Assembly (NCBI RefSeq): GCF_020873915.1
Contig: NZ_JAHWGP010000034.1
Location: 26,132-90,131, forward strand
Source of the DNA: Streptomyces sp. DH5
GTDB lineage: Bacteria > Actinomycetota > Actinomycetes > Streptomycetales > Streptomycetaceae
Length of the DNA: 64,000 bases
Reading direction: 5' to 3'
Below are positions 18,127 to 26,973 of the stretch, in pieces. The notes beneath the pieces were generated by a model. It worked only from the letters and a program-made list of their open reading frames with translations. It made no database searches and was not told where the DNA came from. Made by a program: the position numbers and the translations under genes. Every line of letters starts with the position of its first letter. Position 1 is the first letter of the stretch.

Positions 18127-19161
18127 TCACCCGGCCAACACCGGGGAGGGCATGTTGTAGGGGGTCACCACCTGGATGGCGGAGGGCAGGGTGGGGCCGG
18201 CCGGCGGCAGGGCGCCGTGGGCGCGCATCACGAGGTGGCAGGCCTCGCGCAGGTCGTGCCGCAGATCGTGGTGGAGCACGGCGGACAGCCGGTGCTCGCG
18301 CAGCAGTCGCGTGTTGTCCTGGTCGAGGTCGTGGGCGACGAACACGGCGCACTCGCGCCCGGCGTCCTCGAAGGCGCGCAGGGTGGCGATGTTGCCGCCG
18401 CCGATCGAGTAGACCGCCCGGATCCCCGGGTCGCGGTCCAGGGCGGCCCGGACCAGGTCGTACTGGGTGGCGTCCAGGCCCTGGCCTTCGGCGATCTCGA
18501 CCAGGGCCCGGCCGGGGTGACGGGTGCGCATGGCGCTGCGGAAGCCCATCTCGCGCTCCTCCTCGTTGCGGAAGGAGCCGCTGGAGAGGCTGGTGAGGAC
18601 GTTGCCCGGCCGGTCGCCCAGCCACTGCCCCACGAGGTAGGCGGCGGTGGCGCCCGCGGCCCGGTTGTCGCTGCCGACGTGGCCGATCCGGGAACTGGCG
18701 GGCAGGTCCGTCACCAGGGTCACCACCGGGATGCCGGCCGCCGTGAGACGTCCGACGGCGGCGTTGATCCCGGGGACGTCGGGCGCCTTGAGGAGGACGC
18801 CCTGCGAACCGCGCCGGGCGATCCGGTCGAGGACGGCGACCAGTTCCTCCGCCGGGCCGGTCTCGCGGAAGTGGAAGCGGGAGCGGATCACCGCCGGGTG
18901 CAGGGCGGGGAGTTCGGCTTCCAGGGCGGTGCGCACGGCCGTCGAGAAGCGTTCCGGCGACTGCATCACGATGTCCACCATGAAGGTGCGGCCGACGAGC
19001 CGGACCTGGGTGCGCTGCCGGTCGAGGTCGGCTATCGCCCGGCGCACCTCCTGCGCTGTGCTCTCCCGCACTCCTCCGCGGCCGTTGAGGACGCGCTCCA
19101 CCGTGGCCTCGCTCAACCCTGCCTGACGTGCGATTTCCCTGATCGGGAAGGGGTGGCCCAT
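18127..19161 (-). CDS. LacI-family transcriptional regulator, copy A
   Basis: This 344-residue regulator has an N-terminal LacI helix-turn-helix (IREIARQAGLSEATVERVLNG, residues 7-27). A sugar-binding periplasmic-protein-like domain follows with VTLVTDLPASSRIGHVGSDNRAAG and GGGNIATLRAF. Such proteins repress sugar catabolic genes until a ligand binds. ATG 19161 follows AGGAG. It is divergent from the PhyH gene across a 109-bp promoter region. Compared with copy B it has Glu22 instead of Asp in the recognition helix and Arg50 instead of Ser near the hinge. The remaining protein is identical. Confidence 0.93.
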   Translation of the reverse strand: MGHPFPIREIARQAGLSEATVERVLNGRGGVRESTAQEVRRAIADLDRQRTQVRLVGRTFMVDIVMQSPERFSTAVRTALEAELPALHPAVIRSRFHFRETGPAEELVAVLDRIARRGSQGVLLKAPDVPGINAAVGRLTAAGIPVVTLVTDLPASSRIGHVGSDNRAAGATAAYLVGQWLGDRPGNVLTSLSSGSFRNEEEREMGFRSAMRTRHPGRALVEIAEGQGLDATQYDLVRAALDRDPGIRAVYSIGGGNIATLRAFEDAGRECAVFVAHDLDQDNTRLLREHRLSAVLHHDLRHDLREACHLVMRAHGALPPAGPTLPSAIQVVTPYNMPSPVLAG

Positions 19162-19200
19162 GCGGCGGCTCCTGAGGGGTTTTTGATGGCTTCCTGCTGG

Positions 19201-19229
19201 TTGCTCGAAGGGTTTGTACTGACAAGAAT
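19201..19229 (+). promoter_or_regulatory. Candidate promoter and operator between lacI and PhyH genes, copy A
   Basis: TTGCTC (19201-19206) and AAGAAT (19224-19229) are spaced by 17 bp and could drive the PhyH operon. The element TTTGTACTGACA (19213-19224) lies in the spacer. A near-identical TTTGTACTTACA occurs on the minus strand at 34059-34048, in the divergent promoter of the inositol transporter and iolC. Confidence 0.5.
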
Positions 19230-19270
19230 GACACCAGCCGCGTCGCTCCGTGACCTGAAGGGACGACACC

Positions 19271-20449
19271 ATGTCCTCCGCCTCCTCTTCCGTGCGGGCC
19301 CCCGCGCCGGCCGCCTGGCTGTCCGAGCGGGACTGCGACCTGGACGCGTTGCGCGCCCTGGTCGAGCAGCAGACCGATCTCGCCGCCCACCCGCACGCCT
19401 CCGCCGTCGAGCGGAACGTGCTGCTCTACGACGCGGAGCGGCTCGCCCTCGCCGACCGCCGTACCGTCCAGGCCGAACTGGTGCGGGCCCTGGCCGACGG
19501 CCCCGGCATCGTGGTGGTCCGCGGTGCCTTCCCCGACCCGTCGGTCGTGGACCGCGTCACGGCCGTGTTCGACGGCCTGATCGCCGAGCAGCGCGCCTCG
19601 GGCGCCACGGCCGGTGACCACTTCGCGAAGCCGGGCGCCAACGACCGGGTATGGAACGCCCTGGAGAAGGCGGCCCTGTACGACCCGCAGGCGTTCGCCG
19701 ACTACTACGCCAACGACGTGATCGCCCTGGTCTCCTCGGCCTGGCTGGGCCCCGGCTATCAGGTCACCTCCCAGGTCAACGTGGTCAACCCGGGCGGGGC
19801 GGCGCAGACCGTGCACCGCGACTACCACCTCGGCTTCCTCTCCGACGAGACCGCCGCCCGCTACCCCGCGCACGTGCACCGCCTCTCCCCCGTGCTCACC
19901 CTCCAGGGCGCGGTGGCGCACTGCGACATGCCCGTCGAGTCCGGACCCACGCTGTACCTGCCGCACTCGCAGAAGTACGGGCCCGGCTACCTCGCCTGGC
20001 GGCTCCCGGAGTTCCACGCCTACTTCGAGGAGCACCACGTCCAGTTGCCGCTCGCCAAGGGCGACGCGGTGTTCTTCAACCCGGCGCTCTTCCACGCGGC
20101 CGGTGCCAACCACTCGGCGGACATCCGGCGCATGGCCAACCTGCTCCAGGTGTCGTCCGCGTTCGGGCGGGCCATGGAGAGCGTGGACCGCGAGGCGGTC
20201 GCGGGCGCCGTGTACCCGGTGCTGCTGGGCCGCAAGGCGGAGGGAGCCGGGGAGCGGTGGTTGGAGAACGTGATCGCCGCGAGCGCCGAGGGCTACGCCT
20301 TCCCGACCAACCTCGACAACGACCCGCCGGTCGAGGGCCTGGCCCCGCCCTCGCAGGCCGATGTCGTCCGCCGTGCGCTGCGCGAGGGATGGACCCCGCG
20401 GACGCTGCGCGAGGAACTGCGGGCCGGCACCAAGCGGCGCGCGAGCTGA
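19271..20449 (+). CDS. Phytanoyl-CoA dioxygenase (PhyH) family protein, copy A
   Basis: This 392-residue protein is probably an Fe(II)/2-oxoglutarate dioxygenase. The metal-binding HxD is His182/Asp184 in QTVHRDYHLGF. The distal histidine is His275 in PALFHAAGANHS, followed by the likely 2-oxoglutarate arginine in ADIRRMANLLQ. Homologues hydroxylate varied small molecules, and the substrate here is unknown; the setting suggests a cyclitol or derivative. ATG 19271 has GAAGGGA upstream. The SDR gene follows after 19 bp, and then the inositol dehydrogenase gene, making a probable three-gene operon. Confidence 0.9.
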   Translation: MSSASSSVRAPAPAAWLSERDCDLDALRALVEQQTDLAAHPHASAVERNVLLYDAERLALADRRTVQAELVRALADGPGIVVVRGAFPDPSVVDRVTAVFDGLIAEQRASGATAGDHFAKPGANDRVWNALEKAALYDPQAFADYYANDVIALVSSAWLGPGYQVTSQVNVVNPGGAAQTVHRDYHLGFLSDETAARYPAHVHRLSPVLTLQGAVAHCDMPVESGPTLYLPHSQKYGPGYLAWRLPEFHAYFEEHHVQLPLAKGDAVFFNPALFHAAGANHSADIRRMANLLQVSSAFGRAMESVDREAVAGAVYPVLLGRKAEGAGERWLENVIAASAEGYAFPTNLDNDPPVEGLAPPSQADVVRRALREGWTPRTLREELRAGTKRRAS

Positions 20450-20468
20450 AAGGAACCCGGATCACCTC

Positions 20469-21245
20469 ATGGGACTTCTCGACGGCAAGGTCGTCCTCGT
20501 CAACGGCGGCAGCCAGGGCGTCGGTGCCGCCGTCGCCCGGGCCGCGGTCCGCGAGGGGGCGGTGGTGGCGGTGAGCGGGCGCCGCCCGGAGCCCGGTGAG
20601 GCGCTGGTCGCCGAGCTGACCGCCCGGGGCGGCGAGGCGGTGTTCCTACGGGCCGACCTGGCGGACGCCGAGCAGGCCCGGGCCTCGGTCACCCGGGTGG
20701 TGGAGGCGTACGGCCGCGTCGACTGCCTGGTCAACTCCGCCGGACTGACCGCGCGCGGCACGCTCCTGGACACCTCGCCCGAGTTGTTCGACCAGCACAT
20801 CGCGATCAACCTGAAGGCGCCGTTCTTCGCCATGCAGGCCGCCGTGGCGGACATGGTGCGGCGCGAGGCGCCCGGCACGATCGTCAACATCATCACCTCG
20901 TCGGCCCACGGCGGACAGCCGTTCCTCACGCCGTACGTGGCGGCGAAGGCCGGGCTCATCGGCCTCACACGCAACGCGGCGCACGCCCACCGCTGGGACC
21001 GGATCCGGATCAACGGCGTGAACATCGGCTGGACCGCCACCGAGGGCGAGGACGCCACCCAGCGCACCTTCCACGCCGCCGGGGACGACTGGCGCGAACA
21101 GGCCGGCGTGCGGCTGCCGATGGGCAGGCTGGGCCAGCCGGACGAGATCGCGGACTTCGTGGTCCTGCTGCTGTCCGACCGTTCCGGAGTGGTCACCGGG
21201 TCCGTGATCGACTGGGACCAGAACGTCCTCGGCGGCCTCGACTGA
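20469..21245 (+). CDS. SDR-family oxidoreductase, copy A
   Basis: This 258-residue protein is a classical short-chain dehydrogenase. It has a nucleotide loop GGSQGVGAAVA, the NSAG motif (LVNSAGLTARG), catalytic Ser in IITSSAHGG and the YxxxK pair in PYVAAKAGLIGLTR. The C terminus is VTGSVIDWDQNVLGG. It probably interconverts a hydroxyl and a keto group of a cyclic polyol. ATG 20469 follows AAAGGA within the 19-bp spacer after the PhyH stop, so the two are co-transcribed. Confidence 0.92.
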   Translation: MGLLDGKVVLVNGGSQGVGAAVARAAVREGAVVAVSGRRPEPGEALVAELTARGGEAVFLRADLADAEQARASVTRVVEAYGRVDCLVNSAGLTARGTLLDTSPELFDQHIAINLKAPFFAMQAAVADMVRREAPGTIVNIITSSAHGGQPFLTPYVAAKAGLIGLTRNAAHAHRWDRIRINGVNIGWTATEGEDATQRTFHAAGDDWREQAGVRLPMGRLGQPDEIADFVVLLLSDRSGVVTGSVIDWDQNVLGGLD

Positions 21246-21313
21246 CTCCTCCGTACCGCTCCCCCTGCCCGTCAGCACCCCCAGCACCTCCGCACTGAAG
21301 GAGCACCGTCCCC

Positions 21314-22318
21314 ATGCGCATCGGAATCCTCGGCCTCGGCCGTATCGGCGCCTTCCACGCCGAGACCCTGTCCGGGCTCGACGCCGTCGAGTCCCTCGTC
21401 GTCTCCGACCCGTTCGCGCAGGCCGCGAAGGCCGCCGCCGAGCGGTTCGGCGCCGAGGTCGCGGACACCCCCGAGGCGCTGCTCGCGGCCGGGGTGGACG
21501 GGGTGGTCGTCGCCGCGGCGACCGACGCCCACCCGGCGCTGATCATGGCCTGTGCGGAGGCGGGGGTGCCCGTCTTCTGCGAGAAGCCCGTGGCACGCAC
21601 CATGGCCGAGGGGGTGGAGGTGCTGAAGGCCGTCGGCGGGCTGGACGTGCCGGTCCAGATCGGTTTCAACCGCCGCTTCGACGCGGGCTTCGTCGCCGCG
21701 CGGGCGGCCGTACGGAGCGGGGAGCTGGGCACGCTGCACACCGTGCGCTCGACCACGCTGGACCCGGCGCCGCCGCCGGCGGCGTACATCGCCTCCTCCG
21801 GGGGCATCTTCCGTGACTGCTCGGTGCACGACTTCGACATCATCCGCTGGGTGACCGGCCGGGAGGTGACCGAGGTGTACGCGGCCGGCGGCAACCGGGG
21901 CGCCGGCTACATCCGGGAGGCGGGGGACGCCGACACCACCGGCGCGGTCCTCACCCTGGACGACGGCACGCTCGCGATGGTCTCCAACAGCCGTCACAAC
22001 GCCCGGGGGTACGACGTCCGCATGGAGATCCACGGCTTCACGGACTCCATCGCGGTCGGTCTGGAGGACAAGCTGCCGCTGCGGTCGGTGGAGCCGGGCA
22101 CGGCCTTCCCCGCGGGTACCCCGCACGACTTCTTCATGGACCGGTTCGCGGCCGCCTACCGGGCCGAACTGGAGGCCTTCACCGAGGTCGTGGCCGGCTC
22201 CCGTCCCTCGCCGTGCACCGTCGCGGACGCCCTGGAGGCGGGCTGGATCGCCGAGGCGTGCACCCTCTCCCTGCGCGAGCACCGTCCCGTCACCGTCGAG
22301 GAGGTGCGGCAGGCCTGA
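21314..22318 (+). CDS. iolG: Inositol 2-dehydrogenase-like oxidoreductase, copy A
   Basis: This 334-residue Gfo/Idh/MocA protein has the nucleotide loop RIGILGLGRIGAFHAE, the EKP motif in VFCEKPVARTMAEG and the active-site segment GGIFRDCSVHDFDIIRWVTG. The last includes the Asp and His typical of myo-inositol 2-dehydrogenases, which make scyllo-inosose with NAD. The specific substrate is inferred from similarity and location. ATG 21314 has AAGGAG upstream. It is the third gene of the PhyH-SDR operon and ends just before a 36-bp hairpin. Confidence 0.85.
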   Translation: MRIGILGLGRIGAFHAETLSGLDAVESLVVSDPFAQAAKAAAERFGAEVADTPEALLAAGVDGVVVAAATDAHPALIMACAEAGVPVFCEKPVARTMAEGVEVLKAVGGLDVPVQIGFNRRFDAGFVAARAAVRSGELGTLHTVRSTTLDPAPPPAAYIASSGGIFRDCSVHDFDIIRWVTGREVTEVYAAGGNRGAGYIREAGDADTTGAVLTLDDGTLAMVSNSRHNARGYDVRMEIHGFTDSIAVGLEDKLPLRSVEPGTAFPAGTPHDFFMDRFAAAYRAELEAFTEVVAGSRPSPCTVADALEAGWIAEACTLSLREHRPVTVEEVRQA

Positions 22319-22335
22319 GAAGGGCCGGTCCGTGC

Positions 22336-22413
22336 CCGCTGTACCGCTGACACCACGACCGCGGCCGCCCCCCGGAAGGGGCGGCCGCGGTCGTGGTGTC
22401 AGCGGTACAGCGG
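22336..22413. terminator. Very long bidirectional hairpin, copy A
   Basis: A perfect 36-bp stem (22336-22371 with 22378-22413) closes a six-base loop CCGGAA. It separates two convergent genes. The right arm includes the last five codons and stop of the minus-strand oxidoreductase (22399-22418). The stem is thus partly coding and its left arm mirrors the end of that gene. Confidence 0.9.
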
Positions 22414-23418
22414 TGGTTTCTCCACCAGGTCGACCTCCACCCGGCCGCCCTCCTCCAGCGCGCGGACGCCGGCCTCGCAGACGGCCGCGGCGGCGTAGCC
22501 GTCCCAGGTGCTCGGGCCGGTGACCCCGCCGTCTCGGGTGGTGTCGACCCAGGCCTGGATCTCGTCGTCGTAGGCCTGGGCGAAGCGGTCGGTCCAGTCC
22601 TGGGTGATGGTGCCGCCCCAGCGGCCGGCCGTGTGGGTGACCAGGGAGTGGCCGTCGCCGATGCGCGCGGTGCCGTGTTCGCAGACCACCTCGGCCTGGA
22701 CCTGGTAGCCGAAACCGCAGTTGACGAAGATCTCGACGTCGGAGAGGGCGCCGCCGTCGGTCTCCAGGACGACGAACTGGGGATCGCTCAGTCCCTCGGG
22801 GGCGCCCGCCGACGCGGTGGGGCGCAGCACCGTCACGGCGGTGATCTCGTGGCCGAGGAGCCAGCGGGTGGCGTCCACCTCGTGGGCGACGGAGTCGGTG
22901 ATGAGCATAGCGCTGGTGAAGAAGGGCGGGCAGGCCACGTTGCGGTGGCGGTTGTGCAGCATCAGCGGGCGGCCGAGCCGCCCGTCGGCCAGGAGGGCCT
23001 TCAGCTGCACGTACTCGCTGTCGTAGCGGCGCATGAAGCCGACCTGCACCCGGCGGTGGCCGAGGGCCTGTTCGGCTTCCATGACGCGCAGGGCGGAGGC
23101 CGCGTCGGGGGTGAGCGGCTTCTCGCACAGGACGGGCAGGTCGTGCTCGAACGCGGTGAGCAGGGCGGCCTCGTGGGCCGGCCCCGAGGAGGCGATCAGC
23201 ACGGCGTCGACATCGGCCGCCGCCATCGCGGCGGCCGCGTCGGTGTGGACGGTGCAGCCGTCGATGCCCGCGGCGACGGCCCCGGCCCGTTCGGCGTCGA
23301 TGTCCACGACGGCGGTGACCCGCGCGCCGCTGACGACCCGGTCGATCCGGCGTACGTGGTCGGTGCCCATGCGGCCGGTGCCGATGACGGCGATGCCCAG
23401 TGGCTCGCGCCGGTGCAT
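22399..23418 (-). CDS. Gfo/Idh/MocA oxidoreductase, inositol dehydrogenase-like, copy A
   Basis: This is a 339-residue protein with Rossmann loop [15 protein letters not shown], the EKP motif in [14 protein letters not shown] and the active-site segment [14 protein letters not shown]. It resembles inositol 2-dehydrogenases and their paralogues. ATG 23418 follows GGGGGAAGAG. It lies 25 bp downstream of the isomerase reading frame on the same strand. In copy A that upstream frame is the chimeric gene, so this copy has lost its link to the ABC-transporter operon and would depend on the TMEM175-type promoter at about 24585 or on readthrough. Confidence 0.88.
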   Translation of the reverse strand: MHRREPLGIAVIGTGRMGTDHVRRIDRVVSGARVTAVVDIDAERAGAVAAGIDGCTVHTDAAAAMAAADVDAVLIASSGPAHEAALLTAFEHDLPVLCEKPLTPDAASALRVMEAEQALGHRRVQVGFMRRYDSEYVQLKALLADGRLGRPLMLHNRHRNVACPPFFTSAMLITDSVAHEVDATRWLLGHEITAVTVLRPTASAGAPEGLSDPQFVVLETDGGALSDVEIFVNCGFGYQVQAEVVCEHGTARIGDGHSLVTHTAGRWGGTITQDWTDRFAQAYDDEIQAWVDTTRDGGVTGPSTWDGYAAAAVCEAGVRALEEGGRVEVDLVEKPPLYR

Positions 23419-23443
23419 CTCTTCCCCCTCCCGGTCCGGGTCG

Positions 23444-24577
23444 TCAGGCGCCGCAGGAGCGGAGGAACCTGCGGGTGCGCACCGCGATCGGGAGCGGCTT
23501 GTCGGGCTCACAGGGGTACATGTCCTGCTCGACGATCGCGAACAGGTCCACGTCGAGCTTCTGGGCGGCGGTGAGGACCGGGCCGAGGTCGGGGACGCCG
23601 GCGGGCGGTTCGCACATCACTCCGCGCTGGACGGCGGGCCCGAACGGGATCTGGTTCGCGACCACGTCGGCGAGGATCTCCGGGTCGACCTGCTTGAGGT
23701 GCAGGTAGCCGATGCGCTCGCCGTAGGTCTCGATCAGCTTGACGCTGTCGCCGCCGCAGTAGGCGTAGTGGCCGGTGTCCAGGCAGAGGTTGACGAGGCC
23801 GGAGTCGGTGGAGTCGAGGAAGCGCTCGACGTGCTCCTCGGTGTCGATGTGGGTGTCGGCGTGCGGGTGGACGACGATGTCGAGGCCGTACGTCTCCTTC
23901 ACCTCGCGCCCGAGGCGTTCCATGCCCCGGGTGAGGTGGCCCCACTGCTCGGTGGTGAGTTCCGCCGGTTCGAGGATCTCGGCGGTCTTGTCGTCGCGCC
24001 AGAAGGAGGGGATGACGACGAGGTGCTTCGCGTCCATGTCCCGGGTGAGGGCGGCGACGCGGCTGACCTGCTCCCAGGTGGACTCCCACTCGGAGGGGCC
24101 GCGGTGCAGTCCGCAGAAGATGGTGCCGGCGGAGACCCTCAGGCCCCGCCGGTTCACCTCGTCGGTGAGGCGGGCCGGGTCGGTCGGGAGGTAGCCGTAG
24201 GGGCCGAGTTCGATCCAGGAGTAGATGACCACCGAGACCGGTTCGTCGCCGTACTCGGAGACCAGCGCGGTCGGGAACGGCAGCAGCGCCGCGAGCCCCA
24301 GTCCGAGCATGGTCAGCCCGATCACGTCCCCGTCCACCTGCCGAACGCTGCGGAAGATCGCCCGGTGGTCACGCCAGAAGCCGGCCAGCACCGCCAGGCT
24401 GATCGCGTAGGCGCCCAGGTTGGGCAGCGTGTCGCTCAGGGCCCGGCGGTACTCCTCCGGGTCCAGCCCCTGCGGCACGGAGATGTCCAGGACCAGCAGG
24501 GTGATGGCGATGGCGAACACACCGTCGGCGAGCGCGACGAGCCGTTCGGGTCCGCCGTCCGGGGTCGGTTTCCTCAT
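23444..24577 (-). CDS. Chimeric gene: TMEM175 N-terminus fused in frame to sugar-phosphate isomerase
   Basis: This 377-residue frame was created by the duplication junction. Residues 1-120 are identical to the TMEM175-like protein and include its first membrane helices. The shared codons Tyr119-Ser120 lie on the microhomology. Residues 121-377 are identical to residues 44-300 of the isomerase at 29949-30851, starting [11 protein letters not shown]. The isomerase part lacks the first beta strand and helix of its TIM barrel (43 residues), so activity is doubtful. The leaderless promoter of the TMEM175 gene is preserved upstream (TACCGT at 24590-24585), so the chimera may be expressed as a truncated channel with a cytoplasmic barrel. 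Confidence 0.85.
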   Translation of the reverse strand: MRKPTPDGGPERLVALADGVFAIAITLLVLDISVPQGLDPEEYRRALSDTLPNLGAYAISLAVLAGFWRDHRAIFRSVRQVDGDVIGLTMLGLGLAALLPFPTALVSEYGDEPVSVVIYSWIELGPYGYLPTDPARLTDEVNRRGLRVSAGTIFCGLHRGPSEWESTWEQVSRVAALTRDMDAKHLVVIPSFWRDDKTAEILEPAELTTEQWGHLTRGMERLGREVKETYGLDIVVHPHADTHIDTEEHVERFLDSTDSGLVNLCLDTGHYAYCGGDSVKLIETYGERIGYLHLKQVDPEILADVVANQIPFGPAVQRGVMCEPPAGVPDLGPVLTAAQKLDVDLFAIVEQDMYPCEPDKPLPIAVRTRRFLRSCGA

Positions 24578-24631
24578 GCGCACGACGGTAGGCAGGCCGG
24601 TCCCGGCCCGGTGGCGTACACGCCTGGGCCG

Positions 24632-25666
24632 TCACCCGGCCAACACCGGGGAGGGCATGTTGTAGGGGGTCACCACCTGGATGGCGGAGGGCAGGGTGGG
24701 GCCGGCCGGCGGCAGGGCGCCGTGGGCGCGCATCACGAGGTGGCAGGCCTCGCGCAGGTCGTGCCGCAGATCGTGGTGGAGCACGGCGGACAGCCGGTGC
24801 TCGCGCAGCAGTCGCGTGTTGTCCTGGTCGAGGTCGTGGGCGACGAACACGGCGCACTCGCGCCCGGCGTCCTCGAAGGCGCGCAGGGTGGCGATGTTGC
24901 CGCCGCCGATCGAGTAGACCGCCCGGATCCCCGGGTCGCGGTCCAGGGCGGCCCGGACCAGGTCGTACTGGGTGGCGTCCAGGCCCTGGCCTTCGGCGAT
25001 CTCGACCAGGGCCCGGCCGGGGTGACGGGTGCGCATGGCGCTGCGGAAGCCCATCTCGCGCTCCTCCTCGTTGCGGAAGGAGCCGCTGGAGAGGCTGGTG
25101 AGGACGTTGCCCGGCCGGTCGCCCAGCCACTGCCCCACGAGGTAGGCGGCGGTGGCGCCCGCGGCCCGGTTGTCGCTGCCGACGTGGCCGATCCGGGAAC
25201 TGGCGGGCAGGTCCGTCACCAGGGTCACCACCGGGATGCCGGCCGCCGTGAGACGTCCGACGGCGGCGTTGATCCCGGGGACGTCGGGCGCCTTGAGGAG
25301 GACGCCCTGCGAACCGCGCCGGGCGATCCGGTCGAGGACGGCGACCAGTTCCTCCGCCGGGCCGGTCTCGCGGAAGTGGAAGCGGGAGCGGATCACCGCC
25401 GGGTGCAGGGCGGGGAGTTCGGCTTCCAGGGCGGTGCGCACGGCCGTCGAGAAGCGTTCCGGCGACTGCATCACGATGTCCACCATGAAGGTGCGGCCGA
25501 CGAGCCGGACCTGGGTGCTCTGCCGGTCGAGGTCGGCTATCGCCCGGCGCACCTCCTGCGCTGTGCTCTCCCGCACTCCTCCGCGGCCGTTGAGGACGCG
25601 GTCCACCGTGGCCTCGCTCAACCCTGCCTGACGTGCGATTTCCCTGATCGGGAAGGGGTGGCCCAT
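24632..25666 (-). CDS. LacI-family transcriptional regulator, copy B
   Basis: This is the paralogue of the gene at 18127-19161, with the same length and start (ATG 25666 after AGGAG). It differs at Asp22 (Glu in A, base 25601 versus 19096) in the recognition helix LSEATVDRVLN. It also differs at Ser50 (Arg in A, base 25519 versus 19014) near the hinge. Asp22 aligns with the serine of the usual TVSR motif in LacI proteins, next to the base-contacting arginine, so specificity or affinity for DNA could differ. The ligand domain is unchanged, so both should sense the same sugar. Confidence 0.93.
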   Translation of the reverse strand: MGHPFPIREIARQAGLSEATVDRVLNGRGGVRESTAQEVRRAIADLDRQSTQVRLVGRTFMVDIVMQSPERFSTAVRTALEAELPALHPAVIRSRFHFRETGPAEELVAVLDRIARRGSQGVLLKAPDVPGINAAVGRLTAAGIPVVTLVTDLPASSRIGHVGSDNRAAGATAAYLVGQWLGDRPGNVLTSLSSGSFRNEEEREMGFRSAMRTRHPGRALVEIAEGQGLDATQYDLVRAALDRDPGIRAVYSIGGGNIATLRAFEDAGRECAVFVAHDLDQDNTRLLREHRLSAVLHHDLRHDLREACHLVMRAHGALPPAGPTLPSAIQVVTPYNMPSPVLAG

Positions 25667-25705
25667 GCGGCGGCTCCTGAGGGGTTTTTGATGGCTTCCT
25701 GCTGG

Positions 25706-25734
25706 TTGCTCGAAGGGTTTGTACTGACAAGAAT
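25706..25734 (+). promoter_or_regulatory. Candidate promoter and operator, copy B
   Basis: Identical to 19201-19229. TTGCTC and AAGAAT are spaced by 17 bp with the TTTGTACTGACA element at 25718-25729, between the copy B lacI and PhyH genes. Both regulator variants should therefore meet the same operator sequence at both loci. Confidence 0.5.
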
Positions 25735-25775
25735 GACACCAGCCGCGTCGCTCCGTGACCTGAAGGGACGACACC

Positions 25776-26954
25776 ATGTCCTCCGCCTCCTCTTCCGTGC
25801 GGGCCCCCGCGCCGGCCGCCTGGCTGTCCGAGCGGGACTGCGACCTGGACGCGTTGCGCGCCCTGGTCGAGCAGCAGACCGATCTCGCCGCCCACCCGCA
25901 CGCCTCCGCCGTCGAGCGGAACGTGCTGCTCTACGACGCGGAGCGGCTCGCCCTCGCCGACCGCCGTACCGTCCAGGCCGAACTGGTGCGGGCCCTGGCC
26001 GACGGCCCCGGCATCGTGGTGGTCCGCGGTGCCTTCCCCGACCCGTCGGTCGTGGACCGCGTCACGGCCGTGTTCGACGGCCTGATCGCCGAGCAGCGCG
26101 CCTCGGGCGCCACGGCCGGTGACCACTTCGCGAAGCCGGGCGCCAACGACCGGGTATGGAACGCCCTGGAGAAGGCGGCCCTGTACGACCCGCAGGCGTT
26201 CGCCGACTACTACGCCAACGACGTGATCGCCCTGGTCTCCTCGGCCTGGCTGGGCCCCGGCTATCAGGTCACCTCCCAGGTCAACGTGGTCAACCCGGGC
26301 GGGGCGGCGCAGACCGTGCACCGCGACTACCACCTCGGCTTCCTCTCCGACGAGACCGCCGCCCGCTACCCCGCGCACGTGCACCGCCTCTCCCCCGTGC
26401 TCACCCTCCAGGGCGCGGTGGCGCACTGCGACATGCCCGTCGAGTCCGGACCCACGCTGTACCTGCCGCACTCGCAGAAGTACGGGCCCGGCTACCTCGC
26501 CTGGCGGCTCCCGGAGTTCCACGCCTACTTCGAGGAGCACCACGTCCAGTTGCCGCTCGCCAAGGGCGACGCGGTGTTCTTCAACCCGGCGCTCTTCCAC
26601 GCGGCCGGTGCCAACCACTCGGCGGACATCCGGCGCATGGCCAACCTGCTCCAGGTGTCGTCCGCGTTCGGGCGGGCCATGGAGAGCGTGGACCGCGAGG
26701 CGGTCGCGGGCGCCGTGTACCCGGTGCTGCTGGGCCGCAAGGCGGAGGGAGCCGGGGAGCGGTGGTTGGAGAACGTGATCGCCGCGAGCGCCGAGGGCTA
26801 CGCCTTCCCGACCAACCTCGACAACGACCCGCCGGTCGAGGGCCTGGCCCCGCCCTCGCAGGCCGATGTCGTCCGCCGTGCGCTGCGCGAGGGATGGACC
26901 CCGCGGACGCTGCGCGAGGAACTGCGGGCCGGCACCAAGCGGCGCGCGAGCTGA
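25776..26954 (+). CDS. Phytanoyl-CoA dioxygenase (PhyH) family protein, copy B
   Basis: The translated protein is identical to copy A at 19271-20449, with the same His182/Asp184 and His275 metal ligands. It heads the same three-gene operon. The upstream 109 bp are also identical, so the dosage of this operon should simply be doubled. Confidence 0.9.
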   Translation: MSSASSSVRAPAPAAWLSERDCDLDALRALVEQQTDLAAHPHASAVERNVLLYDAERLALADRRTVQAELVRALADGPGIVVVRGAFPDPSVVDRVTAVFDGLIAEQRASGATAGDHFAKPGANDRVWNALEKAALYDPQAFADYYANDVIALVSSAWLGPGYQVTSQVNVVNPGGAAQTVHRDYHLGFLSDETAARYPAHVHRLSPVLTLQGAVAHCDMPVESGPTLYLPHSQKYGPGYLAWRLPEFHAYFEEHHVQLPLAKGDAVFFNPALFHAAGANHSADIRRMANLLQVSSAFGRAMESVDREAVAGAVYPVLLGRKAEGAGERWLENVIAASAEGYAFPTNLDNDPPVEGLAPPSQADVVRRALREGWTPRTLREELRAGTKRRAS

Positions 26955-26973
26955 AAGGAACCCGGATCACCTC

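Larger units (their letters stand above)
17714..24218. repeat. 6,505-bp tandem duplication, copy A
   Basis: Sequence from 17714 is repeated at an offset of exactly 6,505 bp. The unit runs from inside the TMEM175-like gene to inside the sugar-phosphate isomerase gene. It carries the LacI regulator, PhyH, SDR, inositol dehydrogenase-like and Gfo/Idh genes. GAGTAG occurs at 17714-17719, 24219-24224 and 30724-30729, so the endpoints share a 6-bp microhomology. Comparing translations of all frames plus spot checks of intergenic bases, I found only two differences from copy B, at 19014 and 19096. Confidence 0.95.

Noticed and set aside
23033-26122. A 1,029-codon plus-strand open frame crossing the duplication junction
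   Set aside because: It is antisense to the chimeric gene and LacI copy B and has no start signal. The in-frame chimera on the minus strand is the meaningful product.
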